Assembly (NCBI GenBank): GCA_932521035.1
Contig: OW051492.1
Coordinates: 8,618,001-8,682,000, forward strand
Origin: Oscheius dolichura
Lineage: Eukaryota > Nematoda > Chromadorea > Rhabditida > Rhabditidae
Direction: 5' to 3'
Length of the DNA stretch: 64,000 nt
Shown here: positions 44,328 through 57,100 of the stretch, in pieces
Numbering within the stretch: position 1 is the stretch's first letter
How the letters are laid out: every line of letters begins with the position of its first letter
Notes under the pieces: model-generated
The model's database searches: none
What the model was told of the DNA's origin: nothing
Seen by the model: the letters and a program-made list of their open reading frames with translations, nothing else
Made by a program: the position numbers and the translations under genes

Positions 44328-44372
44328 CTATATCTAAACTTTGAATAAGAAATTATCCAAAGTTTAGATATT
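44328..44372. repeat. Small perfect hairpin
   Basis: TATCTAAACTTTG and CAAAGTTTAGATA form a 13-bp stem around a 14-nt loop, in the intergenic region upstream of the zfh-2 3' end. Could be a transcript-end structure or a tiny repeat. Confidence 0.55.
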
Positions 44373-44399
44373 CAACTGAAAGAAGTGCTTGAAGATGAC

Positions 44400-45151
44400 T
44401 TTCTTGAAATTGTTTTCCTTGTGGAAGGCGGCGTGATGATGAAGACGAGCTGCTCATTGTTTTCCTGTAAATACAAAGCAAAAAAGATTCATTTCACAAT
44501 TTTCAGAATTTTCACGTTCGTTTTATTGAACTGTGAAACCATATGCGAAGGTGGCCGTCGGCTCATTGTGTGAACCTTTGTACTGCCTCCAACGGGATTG
44601 AAGACAGCCTTATAGAAAATAACATCCAATTTATCAAAATCTAAAAATTTATTTAATTTTTTGTTATTTTTTTCTGTGCACAAAAACGTACAAATAGTAA
44701 GGAAGTGGAAATAGAATATATAGAAAAGAGGGGAGGACCTGGGAGATGCATCTGTATATTTTTTAATAGCTGTGTCAAACTTTCTTGTCTCTTAGAAAGA
44801 GAGCAGAAATAAAGCAACAATGACGTGGTTTGTTTGTTTGTAGAATATAATATATTTAGGAAATATAGAGAGAAGAACAGGAAGAAGATTATCTAATCAC
44901 AAGTGCAACTGAACCGGAATTAAACATCGGACTGGGATGGGACAGGAAATCGGGAGGAAATTGGCTAAAATTAATAGTTTTGTGGTTTTTTTAGGGGAGA
45001 AGGAAAGATCTGCTCTGTGTGCACGTATTGCTCTCTGGAATACCACGGGGAATAGACAAAAAACAAATAATACTGGCAATTTTGGTAGGAGGATGAGAAG
45101 AGGGGGCAGAGGGGGTAGATGAGGAAGAGAGAGGGAGGGATAAGGCAAGGA
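44400..45151. other. Intergenic region, downstream of zfh-2
   Basis: No supported gene. AT-rich to about 44880, then purine-rich (GGGAGGGATAAGG). Minus-strand poly(A) signals for zfh-2 would fall here: TTTATT on the plus strand at about 44648 and 44810 reads AATAAA on the minus. Confidence 0.45.
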
Positions 45152-48100
45152 CTAGGAACTGCTACTGGTGACCGAGGAGGCGGCGGCCAGTCGCGTTAAG
45201 TGTTCAGCTGTGGCGGTGTGTGAGACGAATTCCCGTTGACTGCCGTAGCGGGAGGAACACGCACTGCAGCCGTAGTGCGTCTGGACCAAGGTGAAGGTCT
45301 GGAAAACGGGGAAGATTAGTAGGATTTTTTGGAGGAAATTGGGAGGAACACAGTTAGACAGCGAAAACTGTTCTTTTCCCTTTCCAGGAAAGTTAAAACT
45401 AGAGGCCACAGTTAGACAGTCAAAGAGGCATTTCTTCGTAATTTTTCAAGAAATGTGAGTATTTGGCCATTATGGAGCACTAGTAACTTGTGCCACAGCT
45501 TCTCTGCTACAGTTTCACAGTCAAAATATAGAAAAATAACAAAATCTCTTCAAAAAGGCTAGAAACAATAAGCCACAGTTAGACAGCTGCTTACCCTCTC
45601 TTTTCCCCTCCCAGACCCAAAACAAGCCATTTTTCTTACCTCATTCCCCGGACAAACGGATTGCTGGTGAGTTTTGAGCTGCTGTTCCATTTGGAAGACG
45701 TTCCCGCAGGTAGGGCAGCCCCATCCGACTTCGATATCCTCTTCCCGGACACAGGCGGCGTCTTCCGGCGAGAGCTGTTCCTTCAGTCCTTCGATGGTCT
45801 CCCCGTCGTGGGTGAAGCGGGTCTGCGACTCGCCGGCTGCCATATCCGCCTTGATCTGTTCCTTCACCGAGTCGGGGACTTGGAGAAGTTGGACGGCGAC
45901 ACCGATAAGACTCTGATCGAAGACCAGGGGCAATCCACCCGGCATCATCCCAAAATGGAAGGGGAACCCGTTGATCATGTTCAAATTGCCGCCTTTCCCG
46001 GGTTTTAGGAGGGAGGCGGCGGCCGCGGCGGCGACGGCAGCCGTCTTGAGGGGACTGCCATTCTCGACGGGGGAGTCGTTCCCCTCCAATTTCGACTGCG
46101 TCTTCAAGGCGATCAAGTGCTGCTGGCCGAAGAGGTGGTCCTGCATCGTGACCCGGCCGGCGTAGTCGACATTACAGAGGGGGCAATTGGTGGCGGTACT
46201 GCGGAAGATCTCCTCGCCTTCGCCTGAAACAGGGGACTGTAGAATACTGTAGAATTAGAATTTCCCGTTGAGACCATGAAAATCGGGATATTACGAAGAC
46301 AATAAAGGCGGGAATTTAATAGCTGGGAAATGTTTTTAACCCAGGGAAAATACACTCGAATTTATGGCAGCGCGCCGCGGGAGAGCCTTTCATCAACGGG
46401 TGGGAGATTTCGTCGCTATGGGACCATTTTCAGAGGTGTAGACATTAATAAACTGGATATAGAATATGGTATATGCCCTAGTTTAGCTGTCGAGCTCGTT
46501 TACAGTTGGTGAAATAGCGAGAGTCAACCAAATGAAGCGGCTAGACGGCGCCAGTCGGGCGTCTCGCCTTAAACTCGGTTCCATTCGTTTCAGGACCATT
46601 TTTATCCGGTTAAAATTTTCAGCTGAGTATCTAATACAGTTCTTACTGTAATATTTGGGAACGATCTGGGCTTAATCGTTACAGAACCATTTCCAGGGGT
46701 ACTGTAGTATTTAGCAGAGTAATAAATGGCTACAGTACCCCGCCCCTGCCAGAAGAAACGAATCTCCCCGTCACTTACCATTAGCTCTGTTCTTCCTCTC
46801 CTTCGCCCGGGCATTTTGAAACCAGACTTGGACTACTCGCTTATGGAGACCGATGTCCCTCCCGAGATATTCACATTCCGACATCGAGGGAGTTTTATAG
46901 TCGGCGAAGACGCTCTTCATGACCTAGAAATTGGGAGATCTTCATTTTCAGGGGATACTGTAACTCACGTGGACTTGGACGGGTGTCAAATGGGTCCTGT
47001 AGCGTTTGTTGCTGGCCGGGGAGCGGGACGGCGTAGCGGAGGATATCAAAGACGAGAGGGTGCCGCCTTCTTCCGTGGTGTCGAAGACGTCGTCCCCGTC
47101 GCTTTGACCCCCGAGAAACGGGGACATCGACAGGTCCCGGTCGTTGTTGCTCAGGTCGAGAACCCCCGAGTCGGCCGAGGTGGACAGCGTCGGGATGGCC
47201 TCGGCCTCCGGAAGGGCGTCGACATCGACCGGCGAGAAGATGATCTGCTGGGCGTGGTGGTGGGCCAAGTGCTGGATGAGGGAGTCCCTCGACCGGTGGA
47301 GGACGGCACAGAAGGGACAGCGCTTGTTGTAATCCGTCTTCGGAGGGGAGGACGAGAGGGGAATGTTGGCGGATTCACACATCTTCAGCAACGCTTCGGT
47401 GGAACTCTTCCCTCCACCGAGGAGCTTCAAAATATCAGCGGGGGAGGACTTCTGCAGCTCAGAAGAGTGCGTAATCATGGCCTTCTCGTCGTCCGTCAGT
47501 CCTTCTTCGACTCCTTTATTGTCGCTGGCCTGGGCCAGACCGTCATCCTTGTAACAGATCTTCTGCTGATGTTGGATTAGTTCGTAGTACCGTTGGAAGA
47601 CCAAATTACACCTGAAAATGGTCTTTTTCTCTCATTTTGATTCTATCGTCTTCCACAAAGGGAAGACCTTCCAAAATTTATTTCAACCACTTCTTTCGAA
47701 GGGTTAATAAAATTAGATACCTCAAACTCGGGGACCTATTTAGGTATCGACTAGTCGGCGCTCCGGAAAGCCGTAGCGCGCAGCTGCCGAGATTTTACGG
47801 GTGCAGCCGCACCCTTTCCCGGGCTCGTTATCCCCAGCGTTCCTCCACAATTCTTACCTTTTACATTGAAAATTACATCCGGGTGTCCTGTGAAAACGAT
47901 CGCTGTTCTCATGATTCGGCTGGTTCTCATAAATTTTCCTCGCCTTTTGGCGGGCATTTTGAAACCAAACGACGATGACTCTTGGACTTAGCTGGAGCTT
48001 TTTGCTGAGGATCTCCAAATCGTCATCTTTTGGATAAGCCTAGAATTTTATTTTTGTTATTATTTTCCCCTCGGGACCCTTACCTGCTTGTCAAAAAATT

Positions 48101-51100
48101 GCTGTAAAGTCCGTAACTGGAAGTCCGTAAACCTCGTCCGATTGGCTCGTCTACCCGTCGTGGCGCTCTGCTGCTGGGAGAGGGAGGACATCTGGCCGTG
48201 GAGGAGGTTCTGCGGATCCAGAGGAAAGGAAAAAGGATTCTGCATCTGTTGCATCATCGTGGCCAGGTTGAAACTGGGCGTCGGGAGTTCGGTCTTCTTG
48301 ATCTCCGGCTCTTGTTTGACTTCTTGTTTGATCTCCGGGGTCAGGGAGACGACCTTCGTCTCGCCGGTCTTCTCGTACGTGTCCAGGTCGATTCCCATCT
48401 GGGGAGGCACGCTGAAGTTGTACGGGCTGTCCTTGTCTCGTTGCCTTTCCTGAAAATTCACGTATTTGATAGCGTAGAATTCATAAAATCCTCAATTTTC
48501 CAATCAAATACTGACCACTCATATTGGGTTGGCCCGCGCGCCCGCACCCGTAAAATCGGGGCAACAAAATCCTTTTTATAGAAATTCAGGGCGTTTAGCT
48601 GCCGAGAGTTTACGGGTGCAGGAGCAAGAGCCGTTTAGGGATAATTGATCCTTTGATACCTCAACGGGCCACAGTTAGACAGTCAAAATAGCGAGCTGTC
48701 TAATTGTGGCTCTTTTACCCCCCAAAAAGTACAGAAAAAGAGAAGCTGGCTCATTTTCCCCGTCTCCCGTCCCCTTCTCCTTGTCTCCCACGCCTTACAC
48801 GCGTCCTTAGTCAGCCCTAATGACATTCATTGTGGTGTCGCCTCGTAATCTGTCCCCCTTGGCTCGTCTCTTTCTCTTCTTGAGAACGGAAACAAAAGAA
48901 AAAAAGTCCGGGTCCAACTCACTTTAAAAAGGGTATTTCGAAACCAGTGTTTGATGACCTTCTCCGGCAATCCAGCCTTGATGCTCATCTCCTTGATCTG
49001 CGCTTCCGAGGGACTGTTGTTGATGTCGAAATACTGCCTCAGGACCTTCAGCTGGTCGTCGGAAATCCGGGTACGCGCCCGTTTGGCGGGACTTTGAGAG
49101 AGGTGAAGCTGTTGGGCGGCGAGGAGGGGATTGAACATCTCCGGGGACATGAAGGGGTTCGGCTGCATGAAGGGAAAGCCGTTCATTCCCATCATCCCGA
49201 GCATCGCCATCTGAGCAAAGTCCGGTTTATCTGAAAAATGAAGGGAATTAGCCACAGTTAGACAGTTTAGGAAGGGATTGGAATGCGCCACAGTTAAACA
49301 GCTAAAATCCTTTTGGAAAGGAAAAATGCTCAAATTCGCACAGAAACGCCACAGTTAGACAGCACAGTATCTTTTAACCAGTAAAAGTTCTCAAAATCCC
49401 CCGAAAAGGCCACAGTTAGACAGCAAAGCGCGTAGTTTAACAGCTACAGTATCATTTTGAGGCTAGAAGTGCTCTAATTCTCAAAAATTGCCTGAAACCG
49501 CCACAGTTAGACAGTTACAGTAACCTTCGGGCAGGTGAAAATGCCCCAAATACTCACAACCATTCAACCGAAGCCTACCTGGCGGTGTCGGCCCGCTCCG
49601 CGGCCTCTTCTCCGGCGGCTCACTGCTGTCCCTGCTCGTCCGGTCCCTCGACCCTCCCGGTGACTCGTGTCCATTCGACGTCGAGGCGCTGTCATTCGCA
49701 TGGGCTACCAACTTCTCACAAAATCTCTTCAAGACCATTTCTGGGAGAGACGAGCCATGCGACTCTTGATAGTGGAGACCGAGGAGGACGATGGAGGAAT
49801 GCGTCTGCCCGCATTCGGCACAGTCCACCCGGCACAGAGAGGGAATCTGCTCATCGGCGACGGTTGACAAACTGCCCAGTCTGAATAATATTGTTTTGGT
49901 GAGTCGAGCAGGGGAAATTGGAGATTGATTCATTATTAGGCGAGTGACTGACTGGGGGAGAAATGGGGGAGAGAAAATGAATCAGACAGAAGAAATTGGG
50001 CAATAAATAAGGAATTGGTCATTGTTGTTTTCTCTCCCATACTTTCGAAATACAGCCGGAGACTGCCGCTAAAACTAGGGTGCCTTGATTACCGTACCCA
50101 GTGGGCCTCTTTCCGAGGGGAGAATACTATGGGACAGTAAGAAATACCCCGTTGTGGGGCCTTCAAAATGCCCCTTGGACCGTATCACTCAAAGAAACGG
50201 CTCGATCGTCGATAGTCCGATCCCCTGCACCCGTAAAATCTCGGCAAGACAAGGCGTCACTGTTTTGTAGCAGTTTTGAATAAAGACGAGGCAACTGCCG
50301 AGACTTTACGGGTGCAGGGGATCGAAGTATCGAGGACTGAGCCGATGGAAAAGGCGTTTGACCCTCTAGTGGCTGGATACCGTAATCTTTTAGCCCTTTA
50401 TGATACGCTGATTAAAACATTTGACCCCCTGAAAATTAATTACTTACTTGAGAATGATTTCCGGGCAGGCTGCATTGATCCTGTCCAATCCGAATGTCCT
50501 CAACATGTTCAACAGGTCGGTGACGTTCTTCGGGGCTCCGACGTCGTCATCCCCGTCGCTTGAAGAGGCTCCCGCCGCGGTCGTGGCTCCAAAATTCGAA
50601 GCCAAGTTCAGCCCGGCGGCCGCTGCCTGCTGTCCCCCCATGATCATATTCATCAGGTTGAAGACATTCATCACATTGTGTTGAGATGTTACGGGCATCT
50701 GAAAATGGCCGAATTCCTTGGGGAGCCGGTGTCTCCCTCGACTAGCCCTCTCTCCTCCTTTCCTCCTCTCCACATTGCCCCCGAGAGAACCGCAATTATT
50801 GCCTCGATCGACCTCGAAACTTGCCTTTAATTGATTTGTTTGAACAATGATCCCCACCGGCCACCGCCACCCCGAGAGAGAGACCCCCAAGCGGGCGAGC
50901 CCGCGGTCGGCGCCTATTGTGCGTGGGAACCGCGGCTGGCATCGTCTCTTTTCTAGCCGGGAACGAGAGCGGGAGAGAGGGCGATTTTTAAATTTTAAGA
51001 CCGAGAATAATACAAAAACTACAGTAATTTCCACATTCCAAATTTAAATGCAAAAATTCTCTTCCAACACTAGATTACAGTATAATTGGCTGATAATCAA

Positions 51101-54100
51101 ATTCCGAGCTGGTGGCCATATTTCTCACGTTAATTTTTCAATGGAGAGTTCGAGAAATTACGGAAAATGTCTAAATGGCAGTGTAAAAGAGTACTGTAGC
51201 CTCCTGGAAACCAGGAAAAAGTCAAGAAATGCCACCCAATTCATTACAATAATCTAGGCGCCGATTACTGTAACACCTTTTGACTCTGAAGACAAAAAAA
51301 ACTGCAGGTTCCCCTCTTGAAAATTTCTAAGGCTTCTGAAGTGATTGAGAAGGCTGCAGGTCTCGTTTTCTTCCAAATTTCCAAATTGAGTCGAGTCAGA
51401 CCCTTCTCTACTCCGCCTGCCTCAAATTTCAGTCGCAGGTTGCAGTAGCCCAACCAGCCCCCCTCCCTTGCCTTCCCTCCCAGCGCGGGCATAGACACAC
51501 ACACACAGCCACAGATCATGAGAGAAAAAGGTCGCGTGAAGGCTCTCATTTACATGAGAATAAACAGTTCCAGGACAGGAACAATAGACCCCGGGCATTA
51601 GGCGACGGAGGCGGTAAATAGTCGGCGCGGCTGGCCGCCGCCGCCATCGTTTGAGGGGAGGAAATTCCATTCGCCTCCGATTTGTCGAAGATTTAAAAAA
51701 GAATGGATACAGTACCTCTTCTTCAGCCCGTAGAAGATCTTTAATGAATTTCTGAGGCTGCCCGCCCGGCTGTTCCAGGACCGGCTTCGTGGGGTCGATC
51801 TCCTTGGCCGCTACCAACTCGCCGAGTTTATTCATTCTGGATTGATGAGCCACGGAACTGAAAATGGTTAGGAATAGACAGAAAATGAGGGAAAAGTACC
51901 GGAGATGGATATCCAGGGTGGCTCCTTGACCGTAGCCAATCTTGCAGACGTTACACCGGAATGGCTTCTTCTCACCAGGACTGGGAGGGTTCAGAGAAGC
52001 AAGAACCTGGAAATTACGGTTACTTAAAGGTCTAGATTACTGTATTTTAAGCTTAAAATGAGAAAACCCGCTCCACGGTAGAAATGCCGCCATTTTTGGG
52101 GCTAATTAGTGACTTTAGAGCCATTTTTACTAGACTACAGTAATCCACTCAGGGTAATGGCCATGTAAGAATAATAAATAAACAGTTACTACAATTTTAA
52201 AGGTCTGTAAAGCGATATTATGCGCCTAGAAGAGAAAGAAAAGCTTAAAAAGGTTACTGAGGCGGTTCGCGGCGTTTGGAGCTTTTGAATCCCATTTTTC
52301 TGGATTACTGTAATGAAATTGAGAAATTACTTCTTTGGATGTTGTTAATTAATGGGTTACAGTAATTATATATAAAGCTGCTAATTACCGTAATTTGTAG
52401 CCAAATTTTGGAGAAAAAGCTTATCTTCCGCCGCCGTCGCCAATAACGAACTGTAATATCGGAACGGCGCCGCTTTCCATACTTGGTTTTACAGAGGGCG
52501 CTAATATTTTACGATCGTAATCTTTGACGAGGAGGGGAGGATGAAGGGACGGAGAGGGGAGGGAAATGATCGTTGAAATTTATTATTGACGGAGAGGCGA
52601 GAGGCGAAATCTGCATATGGTATTGGTATTAGTTTGGAGAGGGGGAGAGATGGACAAAGAGGGGCAGAGGAGGGAGGGAGGGAAAACATCGATGACTAAT
52701 CACTTTTAGGGAGGAGGGATACGGATCATTACGGTCAGGGGGAGACAATTTTGATTGGAAACACTGAAACGGGGTTGAGACCACGGGCTGGAGAAGCTGG
52801 GGGCACAACTCGGCTGAAGACGCCCGGTACCATTTTCAGGGATGGAAAAGAAAAAGAAAATCGGGTCATTGCCCCTATAACAGTAATAATAGGCTGTGGG
52901 CCACTAAAAGCCCTGCCCGTCCCCCCATTGAAAAGTATAATTTCCCGACGTGGAGGGACTTGTTCAATGAATTGATCAACTGCTGCCGTATCAATGCTAC
53001 AGTCGGCTTCCAAGGGGAATGACACGATTAATGGGCTGTGCACAATCGCTGTAGGGCCCCTGAGCCATGTTTAACAGTTTTACAGTAATCTACATTCGAT
53101 AAATGGGAAATTTAAAGGTCTAGGAGCAAATCGAAGTAGAATTGCGATCAATTACGAATTTATACTGTTTTGGACTGTTTAAACCCCCTGACTCTCCCTT
53201 GAAACGGACATATCGGCTCAAAAATCAAGGAAAACACCATTTTAGGGATTAATAAAGAGGATCAACAAGGTGGCTACCGGGTTAGCTGCAAAATGGAAAT
53301 CGAGAGGGGCAAATTGTAAGCGGAACGAATGGAGGGTGATGCCAGCAGGCCGGGAGAGAGGGAGAGAGAGACTCAATGGGGGACAAATGACATTTATGGC
53401 TTCAGGTGCGGTGTGGCTCTCTCTCTCTCTCTCCAGCAGGGGCCCCGTTATTCATTAAACCTGAGCATCCGGGGGCATATCGAGGGAGGCCATTTTTGAA
53501 CAATTCGAGCGAGAAAAGCTGGCAGAGAGCTTATTTTTAGGGGAAATTAGAGCGCGACCCAGGAAAGGGCTCATTTGACCGTCTAGTTGTGGCTAGCTCA
53601 CTGTCTAACTGTGGCGCTCCATAATTGGAATTCAAAAGCTAGCAAAGGCCATTTTTTCTTACAATTTCAGCTAAAAGGGGCGATATTATGATTTACTGAG
53701 TCAAAATTTGAACTTTTCAAGGTTTTCTGATACGAAAATGGTAAAAAATGGAGTTCCCCCCGGTTCAAGGAGCTTCAAGGGCTGGTTACAGTAATTTTAG
53801 CCGTAAAATAATGGGTTCCTTCTGTTTTAAAATCTCTAAATCAATAAAAAAGAGCGTGTGCAAGTGATACCGTAAACATGTGTCGGTCGAGAGAGAAAGG
53901 AGAACCAGCCGACTGTCTCCCGCGGGAGGTGGCTATCGCGCGAGCGAGCCCCGAGCCGATTGGGGTTGATTAATTATACAGAGAAGGCCACGCCCTTACC
54001 TGCTGGTTCAGACTGACGGAGCCCTGTTCCAATTGTTTCTTCGCCTCGTGGAGATGTCTCACCTTAATTTTCACATTAACAATACGTATTAAAAAGCCCT

Positions 54101-57100
54101 TACCGAGTTAATATGGGCCAGGAATTGAGCCCGACTGCTGAAGGTCTCGTTACAGAGGTCGCACCGGTTGTCCTCGTCTGTTTTCGAATGCTCGGCTTCT
54201 GTATGGGTCTGCAAATTTTGCAACTTTGACCTTAAAAGGATGAGCAGAGAAGTCAACAAGCAGCCACGTCATTTGGTGGTTATTATGAAAATTTCCAGGA
54301 AGAGGTAAGCGGGAGGCGCCGTCCGGTATTACGAAACAGGGAGAGAAATCAGACGAAAAATAATAAATCATCCGAATTTTCTCTATGGCAAAAACCCTTT
54401 TTAAAGCCGCTTATCAACGGGAAAACAACATATTTGGAGGGAATTAATTTGATCCAAATCCAGAAATGGGGGAAATTTACCCCGTTTTGGACTGTGGCGC
54501 CTCATTAGGGAATCTGGGTTACTGTAGCCAATTAGACACATTTTAATGACTTTTAAAGGGCTCTAGGGGTCAATTCCCTTGTCTGGAATGGCTAGAAGAG
54601 GAAAAGTAGGGGAAAAAGTTGGAAAAACAAGTGATATGGCTGAACTTATGACCCATTCCCAGGGTCATCCCAAGACCAGGTACTGAGTCAGGCCGGCCGC
54701 CTATTTACCTCGCCCCGAAGAGGAAGAAAGACGACTTTTGCAACCCAGAAAAGGAAGCAATCCCGGGCAATTTTTTCTCTCCCTGCCAAAAAATCTAATC
54801 ACTTTTTTGTCTTTCAAATTGCTCCAATTGGCCTTTGTGTTACTTTTGGCAGAGGAGCGGTGACACGCGCCATCTACGTGACTCATCCGATCAGCCGGGC
54901 AGCCTTTTTGGCTGTGTTGTGTCGTCAAGATTGACTGGAGAACGAGGTTTTTATTATTTGGAATAGTAATTTATAGTAGAAAATGGGGAACCGAGCCCGA
55001 GAATACGGTAGCAAGGCGAGAAGTCGCTCTAGGCGCGCTAATCTGCCGTTTTAATCAAAATTTTTACCAAAAACACTTTCTAAACCTCGTTTTCTATACA
55101 AGACCAATGTCTTTTCCTTAAATTTTTTTAAAAATCGGATTGCTACAGGACCCAAAAAGGAGAAAAGGCGGCTAAAAGAGGTTGCAGCCTCACGCGATCC
55201 CTTTTCACTTCAAATGTTCAATTATCCCGGCTAATTTTAATATCCAATCGATCCGTTACCTTGAGTTCTTCGACACTATTACAAATAACACTGCACTGTG
55301 GACACTTCTGAGCGGCGTCGAACAGATGAAATATGGAATGGGACTGTAGAGCCGACTCGTTTCGAAATGACAACGAGCACCGGCTGCACCGGTATGTGTG
55401 GGTAGAATTACTGGAAAAGGCGTCGTTTTTTATAAAATTGGAAAGCTAACCCAATGTTGTCGACCCTATGAACTTGTAACAGCTTCTCGACGGCGGATTC
55501 CGCTATCTTGTGGACTTGGAGCAGGTGGTCCGTTATGTTCGTCGTGCGCTCGTTACAGAGAGGACACAGCTCGCCCTCGTCGTGGCTGCGAGCATGCTCT
55601 TCCAGGGTGGAGGCGTCCTCTGAAAAAGAAATAATAAAATAAGGGAAGAAAAGGACAAAAATAGCAAGAAAATGACACCCAAATTTCCTAGATTTACTCA
55701 AAAAGGAATAACCGGTAGCCAAGAGGGCTAGGAGCCAGGGCAGACTCTTTCGCCTTGCCGCCGCCAGCCAACTTCCCAAAAAGCCGACTACAGGGTCAAT
55801 TTAAGATGGACCAATAGGTTCAATTTTACCCAAAGGAGGCTCTAATAATTAAAAATGCCCTGGAGAATGTTTTTAGAAGGAGAAATCCCCACCGACTGCG
55901 CAAAATCTCGAGTCAACAGTCTAAACGCGCCGGAATCTTGTCTTCCTCGACTCCGAACCGATTTCAGACGGTTCCAGTGATTAAATCTGACCAAAAACAG
56001 TTCTCAGCTCGCTACAGTATTATCATCAAGAGGTTATTTGAGATGAATTGTTCGCCTGACCCCGAAAACCCCGTCCGATGGGTCAAAAACCCGCAGTGTC
56101 TTCCTCGCCATTATCAAAAGATTGGCCCTCTTCCTATTGCTTCCCAAAAAAGGTCACTCCTTGCCCTTTAATTTCTGGCTTTCTGACTTAATAGAATGAC
56201 CTATTATTGGTTACTAGCTGACTGGCTGGCTGACATACAGCAAAGAAGGGTAACCTGGCCTTCTCCCTTGCCCCAAGGCCATTCTTTTACTGTTCGACAC
56301 ACACGAAGAGAGACGGCTAATATGCTAATCAGGGGCGGCTGACTACAGGAAGGAGGGGAGAAAAAGATTTCAGAGGGGGCGAGGGCGGTGGAAGAGAGAG
56401 GGGGAGACGAGGCAGAGAATGGTCAACAATCGTTTGATCGGGCGCCATAAAATGGGCCCGGAATGAATGGTGCGGTAAACAGAGGTGGTGGCTGTGGAGC
56501 CGGGGAGCGAGAGGCGGATGGATGAATGATGGAAGACGGTACTCTTATACTACTATTATTTGGGGCGAGACCTTTAAATTAGGAAAGAAGAAGAAGCTAC
56601 GGTAACTAGACGAGCGGACTAGTTAATAATTGGAAAGACAAAAGGAAAGCCGACTGTCGACGGACCAGTGAAATGCCAGGGGCAGTCAGGCAACCGAAAG
56701 ATGAGACAGCTTCTCCTTATAAGTACTGGCAGATGGAAAAGAGACTCATTTACTTGTACAGTAGATTAAAAAAAAACGAGAGCATGGAAACGAGCTCAGG
56801 TCGGGATAGAGGCTCCAAAAGGACAAATGGCACGAATAATAAAAGTTTTCCCCAAAAAGAGCCATATTGTACCCCCTTTATTCATTAGATGCTCCTTTTT
56901 TTACACGGAGCAAAAAAATGGAAACCTGGAATCGCTTCAGAACCTTCAGAAAGCTGACGAAATTGCGTCAGGCTGCTCTAGTGACCAAAATAGCCTTCGG
57001 ATCAGGCTAGACACGATTTTAGGGCTATCAACAGGTCTACAGTACTGAAAACAGAGCTTGCTCTTTGCTTCGAAGCAAAATAATCTTTAAAGGCAGAAAA

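Noticed and set aside
46726-47580. Long plus-strand open frame of 284 codons
   Set aside because: It lies antisense to zfh-2 exons encoding homeodomain 3 and zinc fingers, with Arg/Gly/Val-rich shadow composition.
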